This document shows, in pieces, positions 17,703 to 25,937 of a stretch of DNA of 64,000 nucleotides. Positions within the stretch are counted from its first letter, which is position 1. The number at the start of each line of letters is the position of its first letter. The stretch is from DASYXZ01 sp035946625 (GTDB taxonomy: Bacteria > Acidobacteriota > Terriglobia > UBA7540), in NCBI GenBank assembly GCA_035946625.1, contig DASYZE010000053.1, positions 1 to 64,000 of the forward strand, written 5' to 3'. The notes under the pieces are model-generated. The model worked only from the letters and a program-made list of their open reading frames with translations. It searched no databases and was not told the DNA's origin. The translations under genes were made by a program, and so were the position numbers.

Positions 17703-17890
17703 TCTCTTCCTTCTCGCGAAATCAGATGAGAGCGGAATACCAGAACCAAGCCCAGAACTTCCACGGCAATTCCAGCCAGAACAAAAACCGTCCGTGGCAC
17801 CATCGCCCGAAGAAGGATAAGAGCGCTCAGCACGAGCACCCATCCCGCCAAGAGCAAGGCAAAGCCCACCCATCTCATGCCAAGATCCAC
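17699..17890 (-). CDS. Small two-helix membrane protein coupled to amt
   Basis: 63 residues from a GTG at 17890, or 59 from the ATG at 17878. It consists almost entirely of two hydrophobic helices (VGFALLLAGWVLVLSALILL and TVFVLAGIAVEVLGLVLVF) and a short charged tail, SHLISREGRE. Its TGA overlaps the amt ATG (ATGA), a strong sign of translational coupling. I do not recognise the family. A small accessory subunit or assembly factor of the transporter is possible, as is a spacer leader ORF. Neither candidate start has a clear Shine-Dalgarno. Confidence 0.6.
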   Translation of the reverse strand: MDLGMRWVGFALLLAGWVLVLSALILLRAMVPRTVFVLAGIAVEVLGLVLVFRSHLISREGRE

Positions 17891-18353
17891 TGGCCGCAGT
17901 GAGGTCTAATCAACGCGGCCTTTCGTTCCGGGTTTAAGATACCACACCTGATGCAGAGCTACCGTAGTGCTCCGACCGGAGCGCGTCTAATCGATTTTTT
18001 TTATGGTGCCTAGAAGCAGAAACACAAGCCCCCACCTCTCTCGAGCCGATTCGTCCGTCTCGAGGATCATCAGAACTCTCCTCTCCTTGCGATGGATAGG
18101 GGCATTGGAAGCAATCCTGACTGTCCCGCCCGCACCCAAAACTTATCCACACCAGAAGAAAAACTTCGGTAAGGCATTTTTATCCTCGCTAAAAAAACTA
18201 TTTGTTTGACGCCTGGTACCCCACCCCGTAACCTCGAATCATAAGTTCAAACGGGCAAGGCATTGAGTGGGGGGAGGGGTTCAGTTAATAGGTAAGCCCT
18301 GACGGTCCTCTCCAAAGTTCAACAACAAACCAATCTTTGAAAGGAGAATTACC
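17891..18353. other. Divergent intergenic region between amt and the APC permease
   Basis: 463 bases that must carry promoters for both directions. It has A/T tracts (17993-18003, 18155-18210) and TTGACG at about 18207, but I cannot find a convincing -10 partner or a sigma-54 site. AAAGGAG at 18339-18345 is the permease ribosome-binding site. No gene, RNA or repeat is recognised. Confidence 0.35.
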
Positions 18354-20159
18354 ATGGCGGAGAACTCGCCAGTTGAAATGAAAAAGACCCTGGGCTTGAC
18401 GGGCCTGACGATGAACGCGATGGCGCTGATCGCGCCCGGAGCTTTCTTGTGGCTCACTTTTGTCACGCAAGCCACGGAGGGAAACACCTCTCCGTCGATG
18501 TGGGCGGGCATCTTTCTCGCCCTTGTGCTTTGCCTGGCTACCGCGGTGTGTTACGCAGAGATGGCGAAGTTGTATCCGGGGACCGGCAGTTCGTATTACT
18601 TTGCCGAACAGGCTTTCCTGAATCATGATAAGGCGTGGCCCTATGCCCGGCTTTCCAAGTTCATTGTGGGATGGGCTTCTCACCTTTATTATTGGATCTA
18701 TCCCGGCGTCATGGTGGGCGTGACGGGAGTCATCTGCGGGTATCTGGTTGGCACTCTCTGGCCGAGTTTCATGAATGCCACCAATCCCGGCCCGGCGTTT
18801 ATGATGCTGGTCGCCATCGTGATGTCATTCGGGGTGGCCTATATCGCGTATCGCGGCGTAAACGGATCCACTTCGGTCAACATCGCCATCAACGTCATTC
18901 AAATTTCCGCCCTGGTTTTGTTCTCCGTGCTGGCGCTGGGTTACCGGATGAATCATCCCCCGGGGAGCGTGGCGTTGCAGTTTGACTCCCAGACCAGCGC
19001 GGCTTTTAGCTGTGAATTTGCCACCACCAAAACCGTGGTGAACGGGCAATCCACTGACACGATCGTGCGTGACGCGGACGGCACTCCGCAATGCGCGAAG
19101 GACGCCTCCGGTGCGCCTGTTCCCTACCACGTCAGCTACCCCACCACAGATTCGGCCGGCGCCTTTATCTCCCATCCCAACGCCCGCTCCGTGGTGGGCA
19201 TGCATAATTTTGGCTGGATGTTCATTCAAGCCACGGTAGCCATCCTGATCCTGGTGGGATTCGAATCGGTCACCTCCATGGGCGGTGAGGCGAAGAACGC
19301 CAAGCGCGACGTGCCCATCGCGGTGATTGTTTCACTTCTCGTTCAGGGGGCGTTCTGCTACCTCTTCGAGTATTTTGCCGCCAACTACTTCCTTAATAGC
19401 GGCTATCCTATGGGAACCGCAGCGGGCTCGGCCGCGCCCATAGGCGACATGATGATCATGGTGGGCGATGCCCTGCTCGGCCCCGGACGGGGACGAATAT
19501 TCATGTTGTGTGAGGCCGCGACGGTGTTTCTGGCGCTGATTGGCACCACCCTCTCCTGCATGAATACAGCGGCACGCGTCACCTACGCCATGGGGAAGGA
19601 TAATGAGGTGCCGAGCCACTTAGGCGTGCTGCATTCCAAAAACCTCACCCCGCATCGAGCCATTTGGACTCTGGCGATCATTTCCGCAGTGGTCGGCTGC
19701 CTGACGGTAGTCATGTATTTCGGCGATGGGAGCGCGCCCGCGGACGCCGCCATTCAGGCGTTGCCCCACGGCTTTTGGTCAAGTTGGGGATACACGACGC
19801 ATGACAAAATGGCCGCCCTGCCCAATTCATTTCTCACCATGGGGTTGGCTTCGAACTTCGGCACGTTCCTGCTTTACGGTCTGAGTTGTATCACCTGCCT
19901 GGTTTGCTACCATGGCCACCCCAAGTTCAAGTTTGTCCGCCACGCCCTCATTCCCGCGTTCGGATTGGTGGCGAACCTCGCTTGTATGGCCTTCTATTTG
20001 ATCGGGCCATTTATGGGTTACGGCACCAAAATGGAACCTCTGCTGGCGTTCGGATTCGCCTTGGTCTGGGCCATATACGGCAGTATTTACTTTGTTCGCG
20101 CCAGCAAGAAACAAGGGCGGACCACGATGGTGGAGAACCGCGTCCAGGTGGAAGCCTGA
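18354..20159 (+). CDS. APC-superfamily amino acid permease
   Basis: 601 residues, about twelve membrane segments, starting MAENSPVEMKKTLGLTGLTMNAMALIAPGAF, the typical APC first-helix region. It is longer than usual because of a ~80-residue hydrophilic loop around residues 205-285, with two Cys and many Thr/Asp, predicted to face the periplasm. Helix motifs such as GFESVTSMGGEAKNAKRDVP match amino acid/polyamine/organocation permeases. The solute cannot be assigned. AAAGGAG sits 9 bases before the ATG and a strong terminator follows the stop, so it is probably a single-gene transcript. Confidence 0.88.
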   Translation: MAENSPVEMKKTLGLTGLTMNAMALIAPGAFLWLTFVTQATEGNTSPSMWAGIFLALVLCLATAVCYAEMAKLYPGTGSSYYFAEQAFLNHDKAWPYARLSKFIVGWASHLYYWIYPGVMVGVTGVICGYLVGTLWPSFMNATNPGPAFMMLVAIVMSFGVAYIAYRGVNGSTSVNIAINVIQISALVLFSVLALGYRMNHPPGSVALQFDSQTSAAFSCEFATTKTVVNGQSTDTIVRDADGTPQCAKDASGAPVPYHVSYPTTDSAGAFISHPNARSVVGMHNFGWMFIQATVAILILVGFESVTSMGGEAKNAKRDVPIAVIVSLLVQGAFCYLFEYFAANYFLNSGYPMGTAAGSAAPIGDMMIMVGDALLGPGRGRIFMLCEAATVFLALIGTTLSCMNTAARVTYAMGKDNEVPSHLGVLHSKNLTPHRAIWTLAIISAVVGCLTVVMYFGDGSAPADAAIQALPHGFWSSWGYTTHDKMAALPNSFLTMGLASNFGTFLLYGLSCITCLVCYHGHPKFKFVRHALIPAFGLVANLACMAFYLIGPFMGYGTKMEPLLAFGFALVWAIYGSIYFVRASKKQGRTTMVENRVQVEA

Positions 20160-20186
20160 GCCTGTGCGCGAAAATCTTACGGAAAG

Positions 20187-20218
20187 CCGGGCGGGCGCTT
20201 GTCCGCCCGGTTTTTTTT
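20187..20218 (+). terminator. Intrinsic terminator of the APC permease gene
   Basis: Stem ccgggcgggc / gtccgcccgg (one G-U pair) with a short gctt loop, followed by eight T, 28 bases after the permease stop. Confidence 0.92.
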
Positions 20219-20229
20219 GAGAGGATAAA

Positions 20230-20240
20230 GCATAATGTAC
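20230..20240 (+). promoter_or_regulatory. Conserved GCATAATRTAC element upstream of the first PP2C gene
   Basis: GCATAATGTAC starts 12 bases after the T-run of a terminator and 83 bases before the PP2C ATG at 20313. The second PP2C gene has GCATAATATAC at the same distance from a terminator (22995-23005). CATAAT resembles a -10 hexamer, but neither copy has a clear -35. It is likely the core of a duplicated promoter. Confidence 0.5.
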
Positions 20241-20312
20241 TGGAGCCCTCGAAGGCCGAACGTTGAAGGAGCCGGGGGGACTGCTTATCAGCAACCCTCC
20301 ACGCAAAGCTCG

Positions 20313-21113
20313 ATGCTTGATTTGGAATTCGCCCAACTTTCCGAGACGGGAAAGGTTCGCAGGCAGAATGAGGACTACCTTGGCCACGTGGTCCCCGACT
20401 CACCTGCCCAAGTGCGCAGCCACGGGTGGTTATTTGCGTTGGCCGATGGGGTAGGCGGGCATGAGCTGGGGGAAATTGCCTCGCGTACGGCGATAGAGAG
20501 TGTGAAGAGCGGTTTCCGCGCCGCCGCGGGTGGAGACTTGCACACCACGCTGCTGGCGCGCCTGGTGCAGGCGGCCAATGCGCAGGTCTTTGAAAAGGGC
20601 CTGGAGTCGCCCCAACGGGGCCCGGCCATGGCGACCACGATTGTGCTGTGCACCCTCCGCTATGATCGAGCGGCGGTCGCTCACGTGGGTGATTCCCGCT
20701 GTTACCTGATTCGGGGCAGCCAGGCTACAACTCTGACGCAGGATCATACCGTCGCCAACGAACAAATCCGCCTTGGAGTCATATCCGCACTGGAAGCCGC
20801 TGAGGCGCCCGCCCGCCATGTGCTGAGCCGCTCGCTGGGGAACGAGATGTTTGTCAGCGCGGAGATCAGCGAACATCAGGTGCAGGCCGGCGATGTGCTA
20901 TTGCTTTGCTCGGACGGGCTTCACGGCGCCGTTCGCACCTCGGATATGGTTCGCATCGTCGGTGGAGCCGCGGACCTGGAGGGAGCGGCCCGCAACCTGG
21001 TGGCGGTTGCCAACGATCGGGATGGGAGCGATAATATCAGTGTCCAACTGGTCCGCATTCGCACTGTCGAGCGAGTGGGAATGTACCGCGGCCGGCCCTA
21101 CAAGCTTCACTAA
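20313..21113 (+). CDS. PP2C-family protein serine/threonine phosphatase (copy A)
   Basis: 266 residues from the ATG at 20313. This start gives exactly the length of its paralog at 23079 and both begin MLDLEFAQ; a frame extension to 20235 is not conserved. PP2C metal-binding motifs are complete: QNEDYLG near 19-25, ALADGVGGH near 43-50, HVGDSRCY, CSDGLHG, and RDGSDNIS near the C-terminus. This is the compact Stp/PrpC-type soluble enzyme that removes phosphate from Ser/Thr. It is followed 208 bases later by a Hanks-type kinase, the usual partner. The C-terminal GRPYKLH is shared with the paralog (GRSLKLH). Confidence 0.93.
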   Translation: MLDLEFAQLSETGKVRRQNEDYLGHVVPDSPAQVRSHGWLFALADGVGGHELGEIASRTAIESVKSGFRAAAGGDLHTTLLARLVQAANAQVFEKGLESPQRGPAMATTIVLCTLRYDRAAVAHVGDSRCYLIRGSQATTLTQDHTVANEQIRLGVISALEAAEAPARHVLSRSLGNEMFVSAEISEHQVQAGDVLLLCSDGLHGAVRTSDMVRIVGGAADLEGAARNLVAVANDRDGSDNISVQLVRIRTVERVGMYRGRPYKLH

Positions 21114-21321
21114 GTCCCGGGGTGGGTAAGACTCGCTGCGAGTTTCCCGCCGCTTCCAGGTTCTGGTTATGAATCCGGTCCCCCAATCGATCAATATTCA
21201 CGGGAGATTCAAAATTTCCTTATGCACTCCTTATGGCTTTTTTACGAGGATGGGGGCATGATGATGGGAGGACATCAATACCGCGCCGCCGGCGGTCATA
21301 TTAAGTTGAAATAAACGAGCG

Positions 21322-22290
21322 ATGACACCAATCCATCCAGGCGACCAACTCGATCACTATCGCATCGAGGGCGTGGCTGCACGCAGCGGCATGGCCTCAA
21401 TTTTTCGCGGCACAGATTCGCGCACCGGCCGTCCGGTGGCCATCAAGGTCCCGCATCCGGAAATGGAAAGCGATCCGGTTTTCTTCGAGCGCTTCAAGCG
21501 TGAGGAAGCGATCGGAAATAAATTGGATCATCCCGGCGTCATGAAGGTGATGGCAGAGGATGACCACAGCCAAGTTTACATGGTCATGGAGTGGGTGGAC
21601 GGGCGGCTGCTGCGCCAGATCCTGAACGAAAATGGAAAGTTCCCTGTTGAACGCTCCGTCCGCATCACCCTCCGCATCCTGGACGCGTTGGAATACATTC
21701 ACAACCACGGCGTGGTCCACCGCGACTTGAAGCCGGAAAACATAATGGTCGATGCCGAGGATCAGATCAAGCTTATCGACTTCGGCATCGCGGCCAACAC
21801 CGGAGCACGGCGGATCACCTTTGCCAAGCTTTCACAAACCATGGGAACACCTGATTACATTTCCCCCGAACAGGTCAAGGGCAAACGCGGTGATGCGCGC
21901 AGCGATTTGTATGCCATGGGGGTTATGTTATATGAAATGCTGACCGGAAAAGTGCCTTTCCCGGGGCCTAATCCCTTTGTGATTATGAACGACCGCTTGC
22001 TGAATAATCCCGTCCCCCCGCGTGAATTGGACCCCACGATTTCTCCCCAGTTGCAGGAAATTATCTACCGCGCCATGGAACGCGACCCGGCCAAGCGCTA
22101 TCCCAACGCGCACGAATTTGCCTGGGACCTTCAGCACCAGGATCAGGTGGGTGTGGCCGACCGCGGGGAGCTGCGGGACTGGAAAAGGCGGCGCTCCCCG
22201 CGGCTGAGAAATGTTCTGTTCTATTTGATGCTGGTCATGATTCCTGTAATCATTTTCGCCCTGCTGCTTTGGGTGGCGCGACACACTTGA
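21322..22290 (+). CDS. Hanks-type serine/threonine protein kinase with C-terminal membrane anchor
   Basis: 322 residues. The kinase domain covers ~12-280: catalytic Lys42 in AIKVPHP, HRDLKPEN with Asp135, DFG at 153-155, and SPE at 181-183 after TMGTPDYI. The Gly-rich loop is degenerate (VAARSGMASIF), so nucleotide binding may be atypical. One membrane helix at ~295-317 ends the protein (VLFYLMLVMIPVIIFALLLW); there is no extracytoplasmic sensor domain, so input must come from inside the cell or the membrane. Likely opponents are the two PP2C phosphatases on either side. Its 3' end abuts a thiO remnant; glnB begins 232 bases later. Confidence 0.93.
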   Translation: MTPIHPGDQLDHYRIEGVAARSGMASIFRGTDSRTGRPVAIKVPHPEMESDPVFFERFKREEAIGNKLDHPGVMKVMAEDDHSQVYMVMEWVDGRLLRQILNENGKFPVERSVRITLRILDALEYIHNHGVVHRDLKPENIMVDAEDQIKLIDFGIAANTGARRITFAKLSQTMGTPDYISPEQVKGKRGDARSDLYAMGVMLYEMLTGKVPFPGPNPFVIMNDRLLNNPVPPRELDPTISPQLQEIIYRAMERDPAKRYPNAHEFAWDLQHQDQVGVADRGELRDWKRRRSPRLRNVLFYLMLVMIPVIIFALLLWVARHT

Positions 22291-22399
22291 TTTCAGGTAT
22301 AAATCGCGAGGGCCGGTGAATTTCCTTCGTTCGGGAGGTGGATCCCGTGGGAATAACTTCTGCGATTATTGGTGCCGTGAGCAGGAATTGAAAGTTCCG
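22289..22399 (-). pseudogene. Remnant of the 3' end of thiO
   Basis: On the minus strand this reads LLTAPIIAEVIPTGSTSRTKEIHRPSRF (given here only as the matching core). It aligns with the C-terminus of the intact glycine oxidase at 23903-25087 (ISEVILTGSTSR, then YRPSRFAP). The DNA also matches, for example aaatcgcga-ggccggt and tcgggaggt-gatcc. The rest of the gene is absent. In both places the thiO end faces the 3' end of a signalling gene (kinase here, PP2C there), which points to a segmental duplication followed by decay. Confidence 0.75.
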
Positions 22400-22522
22400 C
22401 GCATACGGAATGCGTTCTTGATAACTTAAAGCCAGCTCGCTCCAAAATCCAGCGCGGTTTTCCGGCAGGGGAATTATCCACGGTTCCTCGCCCGGCGCGG
22501 GCAAAATAAAAGGTGATGACCT

Positions 22523-22861
22523 ATGAAAAAGTTGGAGGCGGTGATTCAACCTTCCAAACTGGACGCCGTTCGGGAGGCGTTGTACCAAGTCGGCGTTCAA
22601 GGCATGACGATCAGTGAGGTACGCGGTCACGGGCGACAGAAGGGACATACCGAAGTCTACAGGGGAAATGAATATACGGTTGATTTCATTCCCAAAATCA
22701 AGCTGGAGGCAGTTCTGCCCGATGCGCTGGCCGAAGCCGCCGTTGAAGCGATTTTGAAGACTGCGCGCAGTGGCAGAATCGGCGATGGCAAGGTGTTCCT
22801 CTCTGACGTTGCGGAAGCGGTGCGCATCCGCGACAGCCAGCGAGGCGACCAGGCGCTTTAA
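22523..22861 (+). CDS. glnB: Nitrogen regulatory protein PII
   Basis: 112 residues, the normal PII length, acting as a cytoplasmic trimer. The T-loop reads GRQKGHTEVYRGNEYTVDF at 37-55, with Tyr51 at the uridylylation position. Residue 49 is Asn, so the Ser49 phosphorylated in cyanobacterial PII is missing. The B-loop (TARSGRIGDGKVFL) and C-terminal region are normal, so ATP/ADP and 2-oxoglutarate sensing is expected. Start supported by AAGGTGAT upstream of the ATG. It is expressed alone: a thiO remnant lies upstream and a terminator downstream. Targets available in the window are Amt and glutamine synthetase adenylylation. Confidence 0.96.
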   Translation: MKKLEAVIQPSKLDAVREALYQVGVQGMTISEVRGHGRQKGHTEVYRGNEYTVDFIPKIKLEAVLPDALAEAAVEAILKTARSGRIGDGKVFLSDVAEAVRIRDSQRGDQAL

Positions 22862-22892
22862 TCCTATCTGAAAAGCAAATGATTTCGAAATT

Positions 22893-22984
22893 GGGCGGGC
22901 GCAAGCCCTGTTCCCAATATGACCTGCGGAAGGTAATGGATTCTGGCAGGGTTCATTTGGAACGGGGCAAGCCCGCTTTTTTTT
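22893..22984 (+). terminator. Intrinsic terminator of glnB (long hairpin)
   Basis: Arms at about 22894-22915 (gcgggcgcaagccctgttcc) and 22957-22976 (ggaacggggcaagcccgc) pair with small bulges, followed by eight T. The loop of about 40 bases is long, so termination efficiency is less certain. Confidence 0.75.
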
Positions 22985-22994
22985 GCAAGATGAG

Positions 22995-23005
22995 GCATAA
23001 TATAC
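22995..23005 (+). promoter_or_regulatory. Conserved GCATAATRTAC element upstream of the second PP2C gene
   Basis: GCATAATATAC, matching the element before PP2C copy A in sequence, in distance from the preceding T-run, and in its position ~80 bases before the start codon. It is a likely -10 region retained through duplication. Confidence 0.5.
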
Positions 23006-23078
23006 GCGGGGTAACGGACGCCATTCCTTGAAGGAGTCCGAATTTCTGGTCCTTGGGTATCCCCAGTGTCAAATTCTT

Positions 23079-23879
23079 ATGCTGGATTTGGAATTCGCTC
23101 AATTTTCAGATCCCGGAAAAATTCGCAAGAAGAATGAGGACTACCTCGGCCATGTGGTCCCCGCGTCATTGGCCCAAGTGCGCACCCAGGGCTGGTTGTT
23201 TGCGCTGGCAGACGGGGTGAGCGGGCACGACCGGGGTGAAATCGCGTCACGTATCGCGGTGGAGTGCGTGCTCGCCGGTTTTCGTGGAGTTCCGGGCAGA
23301 GGCGTCCATACAGTGCTCTTGCCGCGTCTGGTGCAGGCAGCGAATGTGCGGATCTACGAAACGGGGCTGAAGTCGAAACAACCAGGCGCCGCCATGGCTA
23401 CTACCATTGTATTATGCGCCCTGCGTTTTGATCGCGCGGTCGTATCCCATGTCGGCGATTCACGCTGCTATATCATACGGCGCGGCCGTCCGACACTTCT
23501 GACGCGGGATCATACTGTCGCCGATGAACAAGTGCGGAGTGGGGAGCTAACCGAGCGCGAAGCTGCCGAGCTACCGACGCGCCATGTCCTCAGCCGCTCA
23601 TTGGGGAATAATCTGGTTGTCGGCGTGGACACAAGCGATCATCAAATCCATGCCGGCGATGTGCTGCTGCTCTGCTCCGACGGGCTTCACGGCGCCGTCC
23701 CCCCCAAGGAAATGGCTCGCATCGTCAGTCATGCAGCCGATTTGAGCGTCGCCGCCCAGGATTTGGCGGCGGTTGCGAACGATCGAGATGGGAGCGATAA
23801 CATCAGCATCCAACTGGTCCGGATTCGAGGCGTCGAGCGGATGGGCCTGACCCGCGGGAGATCGCTCAAACTGCACTAG
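23079..23879 (+). CDS. PP2C-family protein serine/threonine phosphatase (copy B)
   Basis: 266 residues from the ATG at 23079, the same length as copy A; an upstream TTG at 23028 is possible but not conserved. All PP2C motifs are present: KNEDYLG, ADGVSGH, HVGDSRCYI, CSDGLHG, RDGSDNIS. The two copies are similar across their whole length but clearly diverged, so the duplication is old. The upstream stretch (T-run, GCATAAT element, ttgaaggag) is shared with copy A. It faces thiO on the opposite strand, with stops 23 bases apart. It may act on the same kinase or on different targets from copy A. Confidence 0.93.
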   Translation: MLDLEFAQFSDPGKIRKKNEDYLGHVVPASLAQVRTQGWLFALADGVSGHDRGEIASRIAVECVLAGFRGVPGRGVHTVLLPRLVQAANVRIYETGLKSKQPGAAMATTIVLCALRFDRAVVSHVGDSRCYIIRRGRPTLLTRDHTVADEQVRSGELTEREAAELPTRHVLSRSLGNNLVVGVDTSDHQIHAGDVLLLCSDGLHGAVPPKEMARIVSHAADLSVAAQDLAAVANDRDGSDNISIQLVRIRGVERMGLTRGRSLKLH

Positions 23880-23902
23880 GTTTTGGCAGGAGTGGAGCTC
23901 GC

Positions 23903-25087
23903 TCAGGAATTCCCACCCTGGGCCGGTGGGCCAGGCAGGGGCCCGGGCGCAAATCGCGAAGGCCGGTAGGCTTCAATCGACCGGGAGGTCGATCCGGTCA
24001 GAATGACTTCGGAAATCAATTGGGCCGTCACCGGCGCCAGAAGAATGCCATTGCGAAAATGTCCCGTGGCCAACACCAGATTTTCCAATTCGCCGTGGCC
24101 GAGCACGGGCAGATGGTCAGGCGTGTCCGGCCTCAGTCCGGCCCAGGCGCGGCGGAACCGCAAATCGCGAAGCAGGGGAGCAAACCGCAATATCCCTTGG
24201 ATTATCGAGCGAAGCCCCTCCGCGGTTACCTCTTTCTTTAACCCGACGTATTCTGCCGTTGTCCCCGCAAGAACCCGACGCCCCGAACGCGGCACAATAT
24301 AATGATGCCCGGCGCGAACCGGCAGAAGCAACTCCTCTGGCGCTTCGAATTCCAGCATCTGCCCGCGGCAGGGATCAATGGGCAGCGAAATCCCAAGCGG
24401 CACCATCAGTTCGCCTGACCAGCATCCTGCCGCCAATACATATCGGCCGGCGGAAATTTTGGATTGCCCTGCCCCGGAAGTCGGACCCGTCTCCACACTT
24501 TCCACCCGTCCATCACGAGTGTTAATCCTCGTCACGCCGCTGCCACCCGAAAATTGAACGCCCAGCCGGCGGCACGCCTCAACCAAGGCCTGCGCCAATT
24601 TTTCGTTATCCACCCAGTGGTCACCTGCAACGTACAGCCCGCACGCAATATTATGTGACAGGCCGGAGACGCGCCCGCGGACCGCAGCGCCGGATAACAA
24701 CTCGATGGGCAAGCCCTTCGCAGTTTGGCTGGCGAAAATCTTTTCAAGGCCCGGGCCTTCTTCATCCCCCACGGCCACCAGCAAAGTTCCGTCACGCCGG
24801 TAGCCAGCTCCGATCCCTGACAATTCTTCAATTTCGGCCACAAAGCGCGGGTAGAGATCGCGGCTGGCGGCGCAGAGTTCAAAAAACTCGTCAGGATCCG
24901 AAATTTCGCCTTGCGGGGCAATCATGCCCGCAGCGGCTGTGGTCGCTTCCGCGCCGGGCTCGCCCCGGTCAAGCACCCTCACTTTCAAGCGAGCCTGGGC
25001 CAGGCGAAGCGCGATCGAACAGCCAATGATCCCGCCGCCGATGATGATGACGTCGCTCTCACTGGAAGTGTCGGGAGATGTTGGCAT
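23903..25087 (-). CDS. thiO: Glycine oxidase ThiO-like FAD-dependent oxidoreductase
   Basis: 394 residues of the D-amino-acid-oxidase-like flavoprotein family. The N-terminal dinucleotide-binding motif is VIIIGGGIIGCSIALRLAQ near 14-32, followed by the acidic end of strand two (VLDRGEPGAE) and the AAAGMIAP loop typical of ThiO. Near the C-terminus, ATGHFRNGILLAP is the conserved flavin-binding end. In thiamine synthesis ThiO oxidises glycine to the dehydroglycine used for the thiazole ring. No other thiamine gene is visible nearby. A decayed copy of its 3' end lies at 22289-22399. Confidence 0.88.
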   Translation of the reverse strand: MPTSPDTSSESDVIIIGGGIIGCSIALRLAQARLKVRVLDRGEPGAEATTAAAGMIAPQGEISDPDEFFELCAASRDLYPRFVAEIEELSGIGAGYRRDGTLLVAVGDEEGPGLEKIFASQTAKGLPIELLSGAAVRGRVSGLSHNIACGLYVAGDHWVDNEKLAQALVEACRRLGVQFSGGSGVTRINTRDGRVESVETGPTSGAGQSKISAGRYVLAAGCWSGELMVPLGISLPIDPCRGQMLEFEAPEELLLPVRAGHHYIVPRSGRRVLAGTTAEYVGLKKEVTAEGLRSIIQGILRFAPLLRDLRFRRAWAGLRPDTPDHLPVLGHGELENLVLATGHFRNGILLAPVTAQLISEVILTGSTSRSIEAYRPSRFAPGPLPGPPAQGGNS

Positions 25088-25283
25088 CTATTTCAGTCTA
25101 CTCATTTATGGGCAGATTGGCTATTCTTGAACCATGCTCCAAAAAAGTCTTTTCCTGCCGGCGGTGGAAAGGGAGAAGTGATTTTTCATAAGCAAACTCA
25201 CATTCGATTAAACGCCCGATGACTCGCGACGACCTTATCGGTTATATTGTTTGTATATCTTGGAATATTTTGCGGAGTGAGCT

Positions 25284-25922
25284 TTGGCCTGCCCCATTTG
25301 CCAGAAACGCAAGGCGCAACGGTACTGCCCGGCGCAGGGAGAAAACATCTGCTCGGTGTGCTGCGGGACCGGGCGCGAGGTGACCATCGATTGCCCCTCG
25401 GACTGCTCCTATCTGATCGCCAGCCGAACTTACGACCGGGAGCGCAGGAAAATCGATTGGTCCAAGCTCCCTTTCGCGGATATCAAAATCCCGTCCTCGT
25501 TCGCCCACGAGCACGTTCCGCTGCTCAACGCATTGACCTACACCATCTGCCTTTTCGCGCGCGACAACACCTACACTGTGGATACGGATGTAATGGCATC
25601 TCTCCAGGCCCTGGCGGAGGCCTATCGAACGCTTTCGAGCGGACTCTATTACGAAAAGCCTCCCGATCACCGCTTGCAACTCGAACTTTACGAGAAGCTG
25701 AAAGCAGGAATTGAAGAATTTAAAAAGAAGGAAGCCCGGAATACCAGCGCTACCACCGTGCGGGACGGAGACATTCGCGACGCGCTGATCTTCTTTACCC
25801 AATTGGGCGCAACTTATTTTAACGGCCGCCCCAAGGGCCGGGCTTATCTCGATATGCTCCGCAGCCAATTCGAGGCAGAGGAATTCTCCAAGCCCGCCTC
25901 CAACATTGTGCTGCTGCCTTAA
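25284..25922 (+). CDS. Conserved Cys-rich zinc-ribbon-like protein, function unknown
   Basis: 212 residues from a TTG at 25284 with GGAG six bases upstream. The first ~45 residues hold eight Cys: CPIC, then YCPAQGENICSVCCG and DCPSDCSYL, two or more likely zinc knuckles. The rest is soluble and helical, without motifs I recognise. Similar proteins occur as single hypothetical genes in Acidobacteria. A Zn-stabilised adaptor is the most that can be said. It is convergent with the ARPP-1 gene (15 bases apart). Confidence 0.7.
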   Translation: MACPICQKRKAQRYCPAQGENICSVCCGTGREVTIDCPSDCSYLIASRTYDRERRKIDWSKLPFADIKIPSSFAHEHVPLLNALTYTICLFARDNTYTVDTDVMASLQALAEAYRTLSSGLYYEKPPDHRLQLELYEKLKAGIEEFKKKEARNTSATTVRDGDIRDALIFFTQLGATYFNGRPKGRAYLDMLRSQFEAEEFSKPASNIVLLP

Positions 25923-25937
25923 GTTTCCACCCGCTCC

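Noticed and set aside
18207..18240. TTGACG as -35 of the APC permease promoter
   Set aside because: The hexamer 17 bases downstream (TAACCT) is too far from a -10 consensus.
22523..22861. PII controlled by Ser49 phosphorylation as in cyanobacteria
   Set aside because: Residue 49 is Asn; only Tyr51 is available at the usual T-loop sites.
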